Assembly (NCBI RefSeq): GCF_003994235.2
Contig: NZ_RYFG02000010.1
Location: 131,284-181,753, forward strand
Length of the DNA: 50,470 nucleotides
Origin: Candidatus Methylobacter oryzae
GTDB taxonomy: Bacteria; Pseudomonadota; Gammaproteobacteria; Methylococcales; Methylomonadaceae
Direction: 5' to 3'
In this document: piece by piece, positions 1-8,245 of the stretch
Position numbering within the stretch: the stretch's first letter is position 1
Layout of the letters: each line of letters begins with the position of its first letter
Notes under the pieces: model-generated
Told to the model about the DNA's origin: nothing
The model's database searches: none
Seen by the model: the letters and a program-made list of their open reading frames with translations, nothing else
Translations under genes and position numbers: made by a program

Positions 1-1251
1 AGTCGCCATGCCGTCGGTGACTTTGGCATTCTCGGTGTTTTGGCAGATTGACGCCGACATCTGTTCGACCGATGCGCTGGTTTCCTCGACACTGGCGGCC
101 TGCTCGCTGGTTGCCTGACTCATGCTTTGCGCGGTAGAAGAGATTTCCTCGCTGGCCGAAGCGATGCTGGCAGCGGCTCCACTGACTTCACCGATGACTT
201 GCGATATCTTGGCGATGGTGCTGTTGACGGTATCTTTAAAGTCCTTGAGTTGGCCTTTGTAATCGCCGTCGACAGTTCGTGTCAGGTCGCCTTTTTCCAT
301 GTCAGTTAGAACTGACACAACCTCGTTCACAGGAAGAATGACACCGTCCAGTGTATTGTTTACACCTTCAACGATCTTGCGAAAATCGCCTTGGTGTTTA
401 TCTGCATCGGCTCTTGTCGATAGATGGCCTTCCACTGCCGCCATGGTCAATCTGTCGGCATCATTGACCAGTGTTTGAATGGCCTCGGCCATGTTTTTCA
501 TTGCTGCCATTACACTAACGGTATCACCGGCTTTTAGATCGATTTGGGTGCTAAGGTCGCCGACGGCAATTGCATTGGCCAAGTCGACAACGACATCCGG
601 CTCTCCGCCCAATTGGCGCATCAGGCTGCGAGTAATGAACCATCCTATCAGCCCCGTTATTAGTAAAACGCAGCCTGAAATAACGGTCGATATCAGAATT
701 GCGCCTTCCTTGGCTGCGACAGCTTCGCTTTGCTGTTTTTTAGTCAGCTCAATGTTATAAGCTATATGAGCCATGAGCGTGTCATAGGTCTTATCTGCCT
801 GTTTTGAACTTTGCGCTAACACCTCGCGCGCTTGTTCAAGCTTGTTGTCGCGAGAAAAGCCCAACGTACTCTGCGTTGCACTCAGATAGTCGTTAAAAGC
901 GGCGCTATCTTCGGCCAGCATCCGCTTGTCTTTGTCGTCCACAATCGTGTTTTCATATTCCTTCAGAGCAGTTAACACGCCATCCTGCGCAATCTTAATC
1001 CGGCTCTCAATTTCCGTTTTCTTGGCCGCATCGGGCGTCAGCACATGGCGGTATTCACGGACACGCAGATGCCCAAACGCTTCACCGGCCTTAGCCAACA
1101 TGACAATCGCGGGAACACTATTGATATTGGCGAAATTAGTTTTCTCATACACTGTATTTATCCTGGTCTGCTCAAACCAGGCTAAGCTCATTAAACCGAA
1201 AATGGCGGTAGCGATTAGTAAAATCATTTTCCTAACGATGGTTATCTTCAT
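1..1251 (-). CDS. Methyl-accepting chemotaxis protein, 3' end beyond the window
   Basis: This is a membrane chemoreceptor that signals to CheA. Only the first 417 codons are inside the window; the reading frame runs off the left edge without a stop. The start ATG at 1251 is followed by a membrane segment (about residues 7-26), a mostly helical periplasmic region resembling a four-helix-bundle sensor, a second membrane segment (about 180-205), then HAMP-like repeats (LGGEP... and EVVSVLTDMEKGDLT). The conserved signalling-domain start, ATSEQAASVEETSASVEQM, lies near residues 375-400. The gene lies 269 bp downstream of cheA on the same strand, so it probably belongs to the same chemotaxis locus but may have its own promoter. 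The ligand cannot be inferred. Confidence 0.9.
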   Translation of the reverse strand, partial: MKITIVRKMILLIATAIFGLMSLAWFEQTRINTVYEKTNFANINSVPAIVMLAKAGEAFGHLRVREYRHVLTPDAAKKTEIESRIKIAQDGVLTALKEYENTIVDDKDKRMLAEDSAAFNDYLSATQSTLGFSRDNKLEQAREVLAQSSKQADKTYDTLMAHIAYNIELTKKQQSEAVAAKEGAILISTVISGCVLLITGLIGWFITRSLMRQLGGEPDVVVDLANAIAVGDLSTQIDLKAGDTVSVMAAMKNMAEAIQTLVNDADRLTMAAVEGHLSTRADADKHQGDFRKIVEGVNNTLDGVILPVNEVVSVLTDMEKGDLTRTVDGDYKGQLKDFKDTVNSTIAKISQVIGEVSGAAASIASASEEISSTAQSMSQATSEQAASVEETSASVEQMSASICQNTENAKVTDGMAT

Positions 1252-1466
1252 TGTCTTTACTCCCGGTAAACTGCTTTGCGCTGTGATCAAAAGCTCATGG
1301 TTGCAATGGCTGACTTTCTATACTTGTCCTACATAACTGCCTGGGGGTGGGCAAGATAGCCCACGCTTACGTTGACCGACGTTTGTAAATCCGTCTCGAT
1401 CATTTATTGATGCTGTTTATAAACCCTGCTAACAAAATACCGATTCCGCCCGGCTTTTTGCTTTAC

Positions 1467-1524
1467 TTATACCCAAAGGGCATAAGTTTCGTTTGCGCAG
1501 ACGAACGGCTCAACTCAACTTTAT
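1467..1524 (+). repeat. 58-bp two-hairpin repeat, copy 1, at the cheA stop codon
   Basis: The copy begins TTATACCC and ends CTTTAT. Hairpin A (TTATACCC-AAA-GGGCATAA) is intact. Hairpin B is diverged here (GCGCAGACGAACGGCTCAA), making this one of the two least conserved copies. The final TTAT contains the complement of the cheA TAA stop at 1521-1523, so the element abuts the last codon. Removing the element plus one TTAT would leave the same stop codon. Confidence 0.9.
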
Positions 1525-3701
1525 CTTGCTGCGGCGACTGCCGTTTGCTCGATTAGTTTTTCATGCTCTACCTGCGCCATTAGCCCCGGCACATCGACAA
1601 TCAGCGCGACCTCGCCACTGCCGAGAATTGTGAAGCCGCCCAAACTCTTTTCGCCTCGAAACAGTTTGCCGAGCGGCTTGATCACGGTCTGGAATTCGCC
1701 GAGCAATTTATCGACGACCAGCCCGGCTTTGCGTTCGCCGTAACGCACGACCACGACGTTTTCGCGGGCCACGGCCTCACCGTCAATGCCGAAATGTTCG
1801 CGCAGCCGCCGGTACGGCAGCACTTCGCCGCGCAGGTTCAGGTAGTGCCCATCGCTACTGTCGACCCAAGCTTGCAATTCGACGCATTCGACGACCATAT
1901 CCAGCGGCACCACGTAAGCGGCATTGCCGACGCCGACCATGAAACCGTCGATAATCGCCAGCGTCAGCGGCAGGCGGATGCGAATCGTGCTGCCCCGCTC
2001 CGGCACGCTGTCGAGATCGACGCTGCCGCGCAGGGCCTGGATGTTGCGGCGCACGACGTCCATGCCGACGCCGCGTCCGGACAGGTTGCTGACCGCGTCG
2101 GCGGTGGAGAAGCCGGGTTCGAAGATCAAGTTGTAGATGTCTTTGTCGCTCAAGCCGGTACCATCGCTGACCAAGCCGCGCTCGATCGCTTTAGCCAGGA
2201 TTTTGTCCTTGTTCAGGCCGCCGCCGTCGTCGCTGACTTCAATGACGATGCTGCCGGCGTCGTGGTAGGCGTTCAGTTTCAAGGTGCCTTTGGCCGGTTT
2301 GCCGCGGGCAATGCGCAGGTCGGCCGCTTCGATGCCGTGATCCATCGAGTTGCGCACCAGGTGGGTCAACGGATCGCCGATTTTCTCGACGACGGTTTTG
2401 TCGAGTTCGGTGTCGGCGCCGCTGATGACTAGGTCGATGTCTTTGCCGAGCTCTTTGCTGATGTCGCGAACGACGCGGCTAAAGCGGTTGAAGGTCGCGC
2501 CGATCGGCACCATGCGCAAGGCCAATGCGGAATCGCGAACCTCTTCAACCAGCCGCGACAGGGTGGCGGTCGATTCGATCAAGTCGGCCATACCGGCGCG
2601 GCGGGCGATCAGGTTAGTGCCGGCGCCGGCGATGATCAGTTCGCCGACCAGGTTGATCAAACCGTCGAGTTTGTCGGCGTCGACGCGGATCAAGTTGGCC
2701 TCGTTGCGCTTGTTGTCTTTGACTTGTTGCTGTTTTTCCAGCGCGGCTTCGACGACCGGCGGACTGACCAAGTGCTGTTCGACCAACACTTCACCGATCG
2801 GGCGTTGCGGTTCGCCGCCATGCTGGGCTTGCAGGCGCAGCATGGTGTTCAGCTCTTCGGCAGTCAGCGTGCCGCAGGAAACCAGGATTTCGCCGAGGCG
2901 CATTTCCTGTTCCGGCAGTTCCTGGATCAGGCGTTGGTATTCGCCGATTTTGCTGTGCGGCGGCAGGATACGGATCAGGCAGTCGCTACGGACGAAGTTG
3001 AATACGGCGTCGATGTCGGCTTTGCCGGCGTCGCTGCTAAAGCTGATTTCAAAGCCGAGGTAGCAGGTTTCCGGGTCCATGTCGGCGGCCGCCGGGATCG
3101 CGTCAATGATAGTGACCAATTCGACGATCGCGCCGAGTTTGCCGAGACAGCGCACGAACGAGAACGGGTCCATGCCGTTGCGGAACACCTCCGGGCCGAA
3201 GCGTAGCGAGATATGCCACAGGTCGGTGCCGGCCACGGTGTCGCCCGGCTCCCGTTCCAGTTTAGGCTGGTGGACGGCAGGAGCAGACTGCTCAGGCTGC
3301 TCCGTTTTAGCCTCGCCCAGATAGGCTTCTAATTGCGCGATCAGGATCTTACTGCGTTCGTCAATTTCAGGAAATGGCTGATTCCCTTCAGCCACGCGGC
3401 TGATCATGGCTTGCAGATGATCATGTACTTCAATAAACAGCGCTGCCAGTACCGCATCCATGGCAATGCCGCCGCTGCGCACGCGGTCCAGTACGCTTTC
3501 GGCGGCATGGGTGAATTCGACGATCGGCTCAATGCCGAACATGCCGGCAGAACCTTTGATGGTATGGGCAGCGCGGAAAATCGCGTTAATAATTTCAGGG
3601 TCTTCCGCCGCCTGCTCTACGATCAGCAGGGCTTGTTCCATCTGTTCGAGCAGTTCGCTGCATTCGACCACGAAGGTTTGCAAGTATTCGTCGGGTATCA
3701 T
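1521..3701 (-). CDS. cheA: Chemotaxis histidine kinase CheA
   Basis: CheA autophosphorylates and passes phosphate to CheY in the receptor array. The 726-residue protein has an N-terminal Hpt domain with phosphoacceptor His46 (RAAHTIKGSAGMFG), a divergent middle region, a dimerisation helix pair (about 335-400), a HATPase domain (LTHLVRNSMDHGIE, then DDGGGLNKDKI and GRGVGMDVVR) and a C-terminal CheW-like domain. Unusually, the linker has two 24-residue motifs, R268-Q291 (RLGEILVSCGTLTAEELN...) and P301-Q324 (PIGEVLVEQHLVSPP...), that fit the MshEN pattern of c-di-GMP-binding ATPases. The start at 3701 has a GAGG about 9 nt upstream. It lies 10 bp after the STAS gene, and a 58-bp repeat sits on its stop codon. 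Confidence 0.95.
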   Translation of the reverse strand: MIPDEYLQTFVVECSELLEQMEQALLIVEQAAEDPEIINAIFRAAHTIKGSAGMFGIEPIVEFTHAAESVLDRVRSGGIAMDAVLAALFIEVHDHLQAMISRVAEGNQPFPEIDERSKILIAQLEAYLGEAKTEQPEQSAPAVHQPKLEREPGDTVAGTDLWHISLRFGPEVFRNGMDPFSFVRCLGKLGAIVELVTIIDAIPAAADMDPETCYLGFEISFSSDAGKADIDAVFNFVRSDCLIRILPPHSKIGEYQRLIQELPEQEMRLGEILVSCGTLTAEELNTMLRLQAQHGGEPQRPIGEVLVEQHLVSPPVVEAALEKQQQVKDNKRNEANLIRVDADKLDGLINLVGELIIAGAGTNLIARRAGMADLIESTATLSRLVEEVRDSALALRMVPIGATFNRFSRVVRDISKELGKDIDLVISGADTELDKTVVEKIGDPLTHLVRNSMDHGIEAADLRIARGKPAKGTLKLNAYHDAGSIVIEVSDDGGGLNKDKILAKAIERGLVSDGTGLSDKDIYNLIFEPGFSTADAVSNLSGRGVGMDVVRRNIQALRGSVDLDSVPERGSTIRIRLPLTLAIIDGFMVGVGNAAYVVPLDMVVECVELQAWVDSSDGHYLNLRGEVLPYRRLREHFGIDGEAVARENVVVVRYGERKAGLVVDKLLGEFQTVIKPLGKLFRGEKSLGGFTILGSGEVALIVDVPGLMAQVEHEKLIEQTAVAAAR

Positions 3702-3711
3702 AACACTAGCC

Positions 3712-4038
3712 TCATTGGGTGGACGGACGGACGATCAGCAAGGGGTCGCCAAAGAAGCCGGCCAGGCCGGACAGGTCGATTAGGTCTAACACGACGGAAC
3801 TGTGGCCGGTAAAGCGCAGGGCTTTGCCAAGAGTGGTCGCTTGTTGTTTGACCATGACTAATAACTGCAAACCGGCTCCGTCGAACTCGCCAACTTCGGA
3901 TAAATCCAGTTCCAGTTCGGAATTGTCCGACAGCCCTGCCAGCAATTTGTCTTTCAACTCCAGAACGGTGTATATAGTCAGTTCACCTTCGATGGCAATG
4001 CGGTTGTTCTGTTGATTTTTAGTTCTTCTGTTCACCAT
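3712..4038 (-). CDS. STAS-domain protein of the chemotaxis operon
   Basis: This 108-residue single STAS domain resembles the anti-anti-sigma-like proteins often encoded with cheA and cheY. The conserved loop reads EFDGAGLQLLV. In regulated STAS proteins this site is D-S/T-x-G with a phosphorylatable Ser or Thr, but here it is D-G-A-G, so classical serine phosphorylation looks impossible. It probably acts as a protein-interaction module. It lies 16 bp after cheY and 10 bp before cheA, so it is almost certainly cotranscribed. The ATG at 4038 follows a GGGG stretch. The exact role in this array is not known. Confidence 0.85.
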   Translation of the reverse strand: MVNRRTKNQQNNRIAIEGELTIYTVLELKDKLLAGLSDNSELELDLSEVGEFDGAGLQLLVMVKQQATTLGKALRFTGHSSVVLDLIDLSGLAGFFGDPLLIVRPSTQ

Positions 4039-4054
4039 CGGTCGCCCCCATTAT

Positions 4055-4423
4055 CTATGCTTGAATAAGCTGCGAAATTGCGGCCAATAGTTGCGGCGGC
4101 TGAAACGGCTTGACGATCCAGGCTTTGACGCCGGCCGCTTTGCCTTCGTTCATTTTCTCCGCCTGATTTTCAGTGGTCAGCATGATAATCGGCGTGAATT
4201 TGTAAGCCGGCAATTGCTTGACTTGCTTAACAAAAGAAATACCGTCCATGTTCGGCATGTTCACGTCGCTGATAATCAGGTGGATCTTGCTGCCGTCGAG
4301 CTTACCCATCGCGTCCTGGCCGTCGCTGGCAAGGATTACCTGATAACCTTCGCGAGTCAGGGTGCTGTTCATCACTTGCCGGACGGAAGCGGAATCTTCT
4401 ACAAACAGGATAGTTTTGGCCAT
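4055..4423 (-). CDS. cheY: Single-domain response regulator, CheY type
   Basis: This 122-residue receiver domain has no output domain. The acidic pocket (ED at 9-10), phosphoacceptor Asp53 (ISDVNMPNMDG), Thr83/84 (IIMLTTE) and Lys105 (AWIVKPF) are all present, so it should accept phosphate from CheA and act on the flagellar motor or another target. A longer frame opens at 4486, but the ATG at 4423 is chosen because GAGGA lies 9 nt upstream and the family N-terminus (MAKTILFVEDS) begins there. The gene starts 10 bp after the upstream chemoreceptor and is followed by the STAS gene. Confidence 0.93.
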   Translation of the reverse strand: MAKTILFVEDSASVRQVMNSTLTREGYQVILASDGQDAMGKLDGSKIHLIISDVNMPNMDGISFVKQVKQLPAYKFTPIIMLTTENQAEKMNEGKAAGVKAWIVKPFQPPQLLAAISQLIQA

Positions 4424-4433
4424 GTTAAAGTCC

Positions 4434-5918
4434 TCAAAAAAATGTAATCGTGTTTTGATGGGTATTGATCTCGGCCTTCTCGCCACTGTGCACTTTTAGC
4501 TGCTCTTCCATGGTGTAAGTCATACTGAGTTCTTCAAGCCATTTTTCGACATTGACGGAACGGCATGAGCCGTCAATGTCCTTTTCATTTTTAAGCGCCT
4601 CCAGATGCTGTTCGAGCTTGTTCAAGTCGCCGCAGACCAGTGTCAGTATTTGGCTGACTCGGTCCTGGAACTGTAAGTCAACGAAAACATCGGCGATTGC
4701 GTGATTGATGGCGGTGTTTTCACTGCGCAATAATTCCGCAGAATCGGACAAGCCGGCAGCAGCCCGCGTAAAATGCGACAATACCGTAGCAATGATCTGC
4801 TCCGCACTATTGAGTGTCTCTTTGTCTTGGCGGGCGAATTTGTGTGAAATCACCAGCGTGTTTTCAATCGCATCGTTAACGGCTTCAATGGTTTCGGTAA
4901 TCTTCCTGCCGACATCGCCTGACGAACGCGACAGTTTGCGCACTTCATCGGCAACGACGGAAAAGCCGTGCCCGGCATCGCCGGCCCGCGCGGCCTGAAC
5001 GGCCGCATTTAGCGCCAGCAGGTTGGTCTGACTGGCAATGCTGCTGACTTCCCAAGCCATTTTGCTGAGTTGATCGGTATAGCCGGACAGGTCTTCAATG
5101 GAACGCAATAACTTTTCCTTTTCTTCTAATGAGGTACTCAGCGCCTGTGTAATGCTGCTAAGCGCCTGCTGACTGTCCCGTAGCAATTCGACGATGCCGC
5201 CATTGCTGTCGTGATCGCCTTCCATAGTACTTTGCGAGGCAAGCACGGCGGCGTCTAGGCGCTTGGACAAAGAATCGAAGCGTTCAGCCAAATCCGAGAT
5301 GGACTCTTCGGTGTGCCGCCGGGCCATTTCCACTTGGTTCGACCAAATCGGCAAGACTTTTTGGCACAGCGAGTCCAATCCTTCTATGGAAAACTCTTGC
5401 CTGTCGGCATCTTCGGCCTTGCTATCAAGAAAGCCGATCAGCACATCAAAACGTTGTGTCAAATCAGTAATCCGCGCATCAAGAGAAAGCGGCTCATTGC
5501 TGGCGGGTTGCGGTTTGCCGGGCTCTTGCCCGTCGAGACGGCTTGACAGCATGTCGAAACATTGCGTTAGCTCATTAATCAACTTTCCGATATGTTTCCG
5601 TTCTGCTTCAATTTGACTGGAGCCGGCTCTTGAAACGGCCTCACTGTGCTCATGCTGCAAAGCTTTAATTTTCTGCTCATAGTCCTGTTGCCAGCGTTCC
5701 GTCAGGCTTTGCTCCTGCATTTGTAGTGCCACGCGATAGCGGCTACGGCTCCGCAAATGCAATCCGGCAAACATGACGATTAACCCAGCCGCCATTACCA
5801 AATTGTTTATCTCGAAGCGGCTGGACACTGTAAAGCCTAAAACGCCAAGTGCGCCGCACAGCAATAATGGAAAGGTCAGCCAATATTCATTTCGATAAAA
5901 TTTCATTGCTTCTTCCAT
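4434..5918 (-). CDS. Methyl-accepting chemotaxis protein without a periplasmic domain
   Basis: This 494-residue receptor-like protein is first in the che operon. Two closely spaced membrane segments (about 13-32 and 37-54) leave almost no periplasmic loop, so it should sense a cytoplasmic or membrane-linked cue rather than an external ligand. No HAMP domain is evident. A long helical region follows, then the receptor tip ([20 protein letters not shown], ending in [10 protein letters not shown] at about residues 300-340). It ends in HQNTITFF with no CheR-tethering pentapeptide. The ATG at 5918 has AAGGA upstream; a second ATG four codons later (5906) is also possible. Confidence 0.9.
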   Translation of the reverse strand: MEEAMKFYRNEYWLTFPLLLCGALGVLGFTVSSRFEINNLVMAAGLIVMFAGLHLRSRSRYRVALQMQEQSLTERWQQDYEQKIKALQHEHSEAVSRAGSSQIEAERKHIGKLINELTQCFDMLSSRLDGQEPGKPQPASNEPLSLDARITDLTQRFDVLIGFLDSKAEDADRQEFSIEGLDSLCQKVLPIWSNQVEMARRHTEESISDLAERFDSLSKRLDAAVLASQSTMEGDHDSNGGIVELLRDSQQALSSITQALSTSLEEKEKLLRSIEDLSGYTDQLSKMAWEVSSIASQTNLLALNAAVQAARAGDAGHGFSVVADEVRKLSRSSGDVGRKITETIEAVNDAIENTLVISHKFARQDKETLNSAEQIIATVLSHFTRAAAGLSDSAELLRSENTAINHAIADVFVDLQFQDRVSQILTLVCGDLNKLEQHLEALKNEKDIDGSCRSVNVEKWLEELSMTYTMEEQLKVHSGEKAEINTHQNTITFF

Positions 5919-6420
5919 ATCGGGATTTCCTTAATGACATTTAATTAACACTATTCATTTTGGAGTAATCGATACAACTGCAAGCCAATCGATGACCTTG
6001 AGCAAGAGTGTATTGCGCACCCAGCCCCAAATCAATCGCTTTTATCGTTTTTATAAAAATAATCGAATATATCGTTTTTATCTATTTAACAACAAGCGTC
6101 AACAATCGCTTGTAAGGCATTAAAACTGTTAACGTGTTAAATTTGGAAATGGATTTAGAAAAACCGAAGAAAAACGCCATTCGACTACGTAGTTTCCGCA
6201 ACCATTGACGTAAAAAGCAGGCAATAACTCAATAATGCCTCTGCTGCTGGATAGTGGGAAAAAGGATAAAACCGGGAATGCACATGACAAGCCGCCGCTA
6301 CAACTCGGGTGCACGAGTATTTGAGCTGAAAAACGGCCGTTTTCTACAATTAAGAATATCTAAACTTGGAAGTGAAGTTTAGATATTTAATTTCGACCTT
6401 AATTTATAGAGCGGCAATAT
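5919..6420. other. Gene-free stretch between the che operon and selO
   Basis: This 502-bp AT-rich stretch lies upstream of the chemotaxis operon and downstream of selO. It must hold the che promoter, but I see no convincing flagellar-sigma or sigma-70 pair. It contains a 14-bp self-complementary sequence (AAAACGGCCGTTTT, 6330-6343) and a 13-bp-arm inverted repeat (6355-6387). A 61-codon open frame at 6129-6314 has no recognisable features and is not called. Confidence 0.6.
6355..6387 (-). terminator. Inverted repeat downstream of selO, possible terminator
   Basis: Perfect 13-bp arms (AATATCTAAACTT and AAGTTTAGATATT) flank a 7-nt loop, starting 33 nt after the selO stop. The stem is AT-rich and no clean U-tract follows. 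It may be a terminator assisted by the adjacent AAAACGGCCGTTTT palindrome, or an operator. Confidence 0.45.
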
Positions 6421-8028
6421 TCAAGAACTGCATGACAGCATTGAGCATCCCGGCCTTTGCCTAGCCCAATCGGGACGTTTTAACGCAAATTCTTCCTTAC
6501 CGGGCTGTTCGTCATAAGGATGACGCAATAGTTCCAACAGCTCGTTCACCATCGAAAAATCGCCCTGCTCGGCTTTATCTATCGCCAGTTGCGCCAGGTA
6601 ATTTCTCAACACATATTTAGGGTTGACGGCATTCATGCTGTTGCGCCGTTCAACATCCGGCAAACCGGAAATTTGCACCCGCTTGATATAACGCCTGATC
6701 CACAAGCCAAGACGCGCTCTGTAGTCATCGGTTAATTGCTCGGGTACATAATAAGCATCCATCAACGGCGCCATCAAAGCCTGATCGCTGAGTTCTACGT
6801 CCATATCCAGCATTGCGAGCTTGCGATAAAAAATAGTCATGTCCGTTTCAACCAGTTGCAATAGGATCAACAGTTCTGTGTTAAGTTCGTCATCGATGGA
6901 CGGATCATAGACATTCAACCCTAATTTACCGGCAACCATGGTCTGCCAGCCTCGTTCAAAGGTTTCCTTATAGACATTGATCGCCTGCTGCAAAGGCTCA
7001 ACCTGTTCAATAAGCGGATAAATCGCATTGGCTAATTGACCGAGATTCCAGAAAGCGATTTGCGGCTGGCTGCCGAATCGATACCGCCGCTCGGCCGCGT
7101 CGGTCGTGTTAGGCGTCCAGTTGGGGTCGTAATTTTCCAGCCAGCCGTAAGGGCCGTAATCGATGGTAAGGCCGAGTATCGACATATTATCGGTATTCAT
7201 CACGCCATGGACGAAACCGACGCGCTGCCAATGCACAATCATTTCCGCCGTTCTGCGGCAGATTTCTTCAAACCATTGAAGATAGACGTCCAGCGACGGC
7301 TCGCCTAGGTGCGGGAAATCGGCGCGAATTGTGTAATCCACCAGCCTCTTCAGCAGCTCAAGCTCTCCTCTGGCAGTAAAAATCTGGAAATTGCCGAACC
7401 GGGTAAATGACGGTGCAACCCGGCACACGACCGCACCCGGTTCGGGCCGGGGATTGCCGTTGTAAAACATGTCCCTGATCACTTCCTCGCCGGTCAATAT
7501 CAGGCTCAATGCCCGCGTCGTCGGCACGCCCAGATGATACATGGCCTCGCTGCACAAGAACTCGCGTACAGAAGAGCGCAGTACGGCCAAACCGTCGGCA
7601 GTCCTTGAGTAAGGCGTCTCGCCCGCGCCTTTCAGTTGTAAGGTCCAATGCTCGCCGCGACGGTTAAGCACTTCGCCCAAATTAATCGCCCGGCCGTCGC
7701 CGAGCTGTCCGGCCCAGTTGCCGAACTGATGACCGCCATAACAAGTTGCGTAGGAGTCCATGCCCGGTAGCAGGCGATTGCCGGCAAACACTTGGGTAAA
7801 ATCATCCGACTCGCAATCTTCCGGCTTCAAATCCAAAAGCTCGGCAACTTCTCTCGAATAAGCGACCATTTGCGGCTTGGAAACGGGAGTCGAAAGCACT
7901 CGCGAATAACAAGATCCGAATACCTGGCGGCGTTGATTAGTAGTCTGCGGATCGGCCGGTAACTCGCGAATAAAACGGTTATCGAAGATCAAGTTATCAA
8001 GCCCGGACGTTTTTATTTGGGAATTCAT
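6421..8028 (-). CDS. selO: Protein adenylyltransferase SelO (YdiU family)
   Basis: SelO is a pseudokinase-fold enzyme that transfers AMP to protein hydroxyls and is linked to redox stress. The 535-residue protein carries the family signatures: YGGHQFGNWAGQLGDGRA, LKGAGETPYSRTADGLAVLR (nucleotide-binding core), FVHGVMNTDNMSI and IDYGPYGWLENYD (the metal-binding region equivalent to the kinase DFG). The C-terminus ends CSMLSCSS. In some SelO proteins the third-last residue is selenocysteine; here it is an ordinary TGC cysteine. It is a monocistronic minus-strand gene, divergent from the multicopper oxidase across 217 bp. Confidence 0.95.
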   Translation of the reverse strand: MNSQIKTSGLDNLIFDNRFIRELPADPQTTNQRRQVFGSCYSRVLSTPVSKPQMVAYSREVAELLDLKPEDCESDDFTQVFAGNRLLPGMDSYATCYGGHQFGNWAGQLGDGRAINLGEVLNRRGEHWTLQLKGAGETPYSRTADGLAVLRSSVREFLCSEAMYHLGVPTTRALSLILTGEEVIRDMFYNGNPRPEPGAVVCRVAPSFTRFGNFQIFTARGELELLKRLVDYTIRADFPHLGEPSLDVYLQWFEEICRRTAEMIVHWQRVGFVHGVMNTDNMSILGLTIDYGPYGWLENYDPNWTPNTTDAAERRYRFGSQPQIAFWNLGQLANAIYPLIEQVEPLQQAINVYKETFERGWQTMVAGKLGLNVYDPSIDDELNTELLILLQLVETDMTIFYRKLAMLDMDVELSDQALMAPLMDAYYVPEQLTDDYRARLGLWIRRYIKRVQISGLPDVERRNSMNAVNPKYVLRNYLAQLAIDKAEQGDFSMVNELLELLRHPYDEQPGKEEFALKRPDWARQRPGCSMLSCSS

Positions 8029-8245
8029 CTATTCTGCCTTTTCATCTGTACATAATGACTGACTGTTGTTGGGTCACGATGGTTATCCCATAAACTCATT
8101 AAAATCCATAATTGACATTTTAAGCTTAACATAGCGTTAAAAATGAATTTTGCTTTATATTCAGTTAAAATAGCCATGTTAAAAAACCATCGCGTTAATT
8201 TAGCGGTGCGTGATTTTATTTAGTGTATTTTTTTGAGGTCGTTGT

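Noticed and set aside
1794-3206. Long plus-strand open frames (212, 237 and 160 codons) opposite cheA
   Set aside because: They lie antisense to a clearly conserved cheA, have no recognisable domains and arise from its biased third codon positions.
3280-3305. GAGCAG...CTGCTC inverted repeat in cheA resembling hairpin B
   Set aside because: Flanking bases do not match the repeat, there is no hairpin A, and it is explained by Glu/Gln-rich codons.
6129-6314. 61-codon minus-strand frame upstream of the che operon
   Set aside because: No ribosome site, no family resemblance and low-complexity hydrophobic content.
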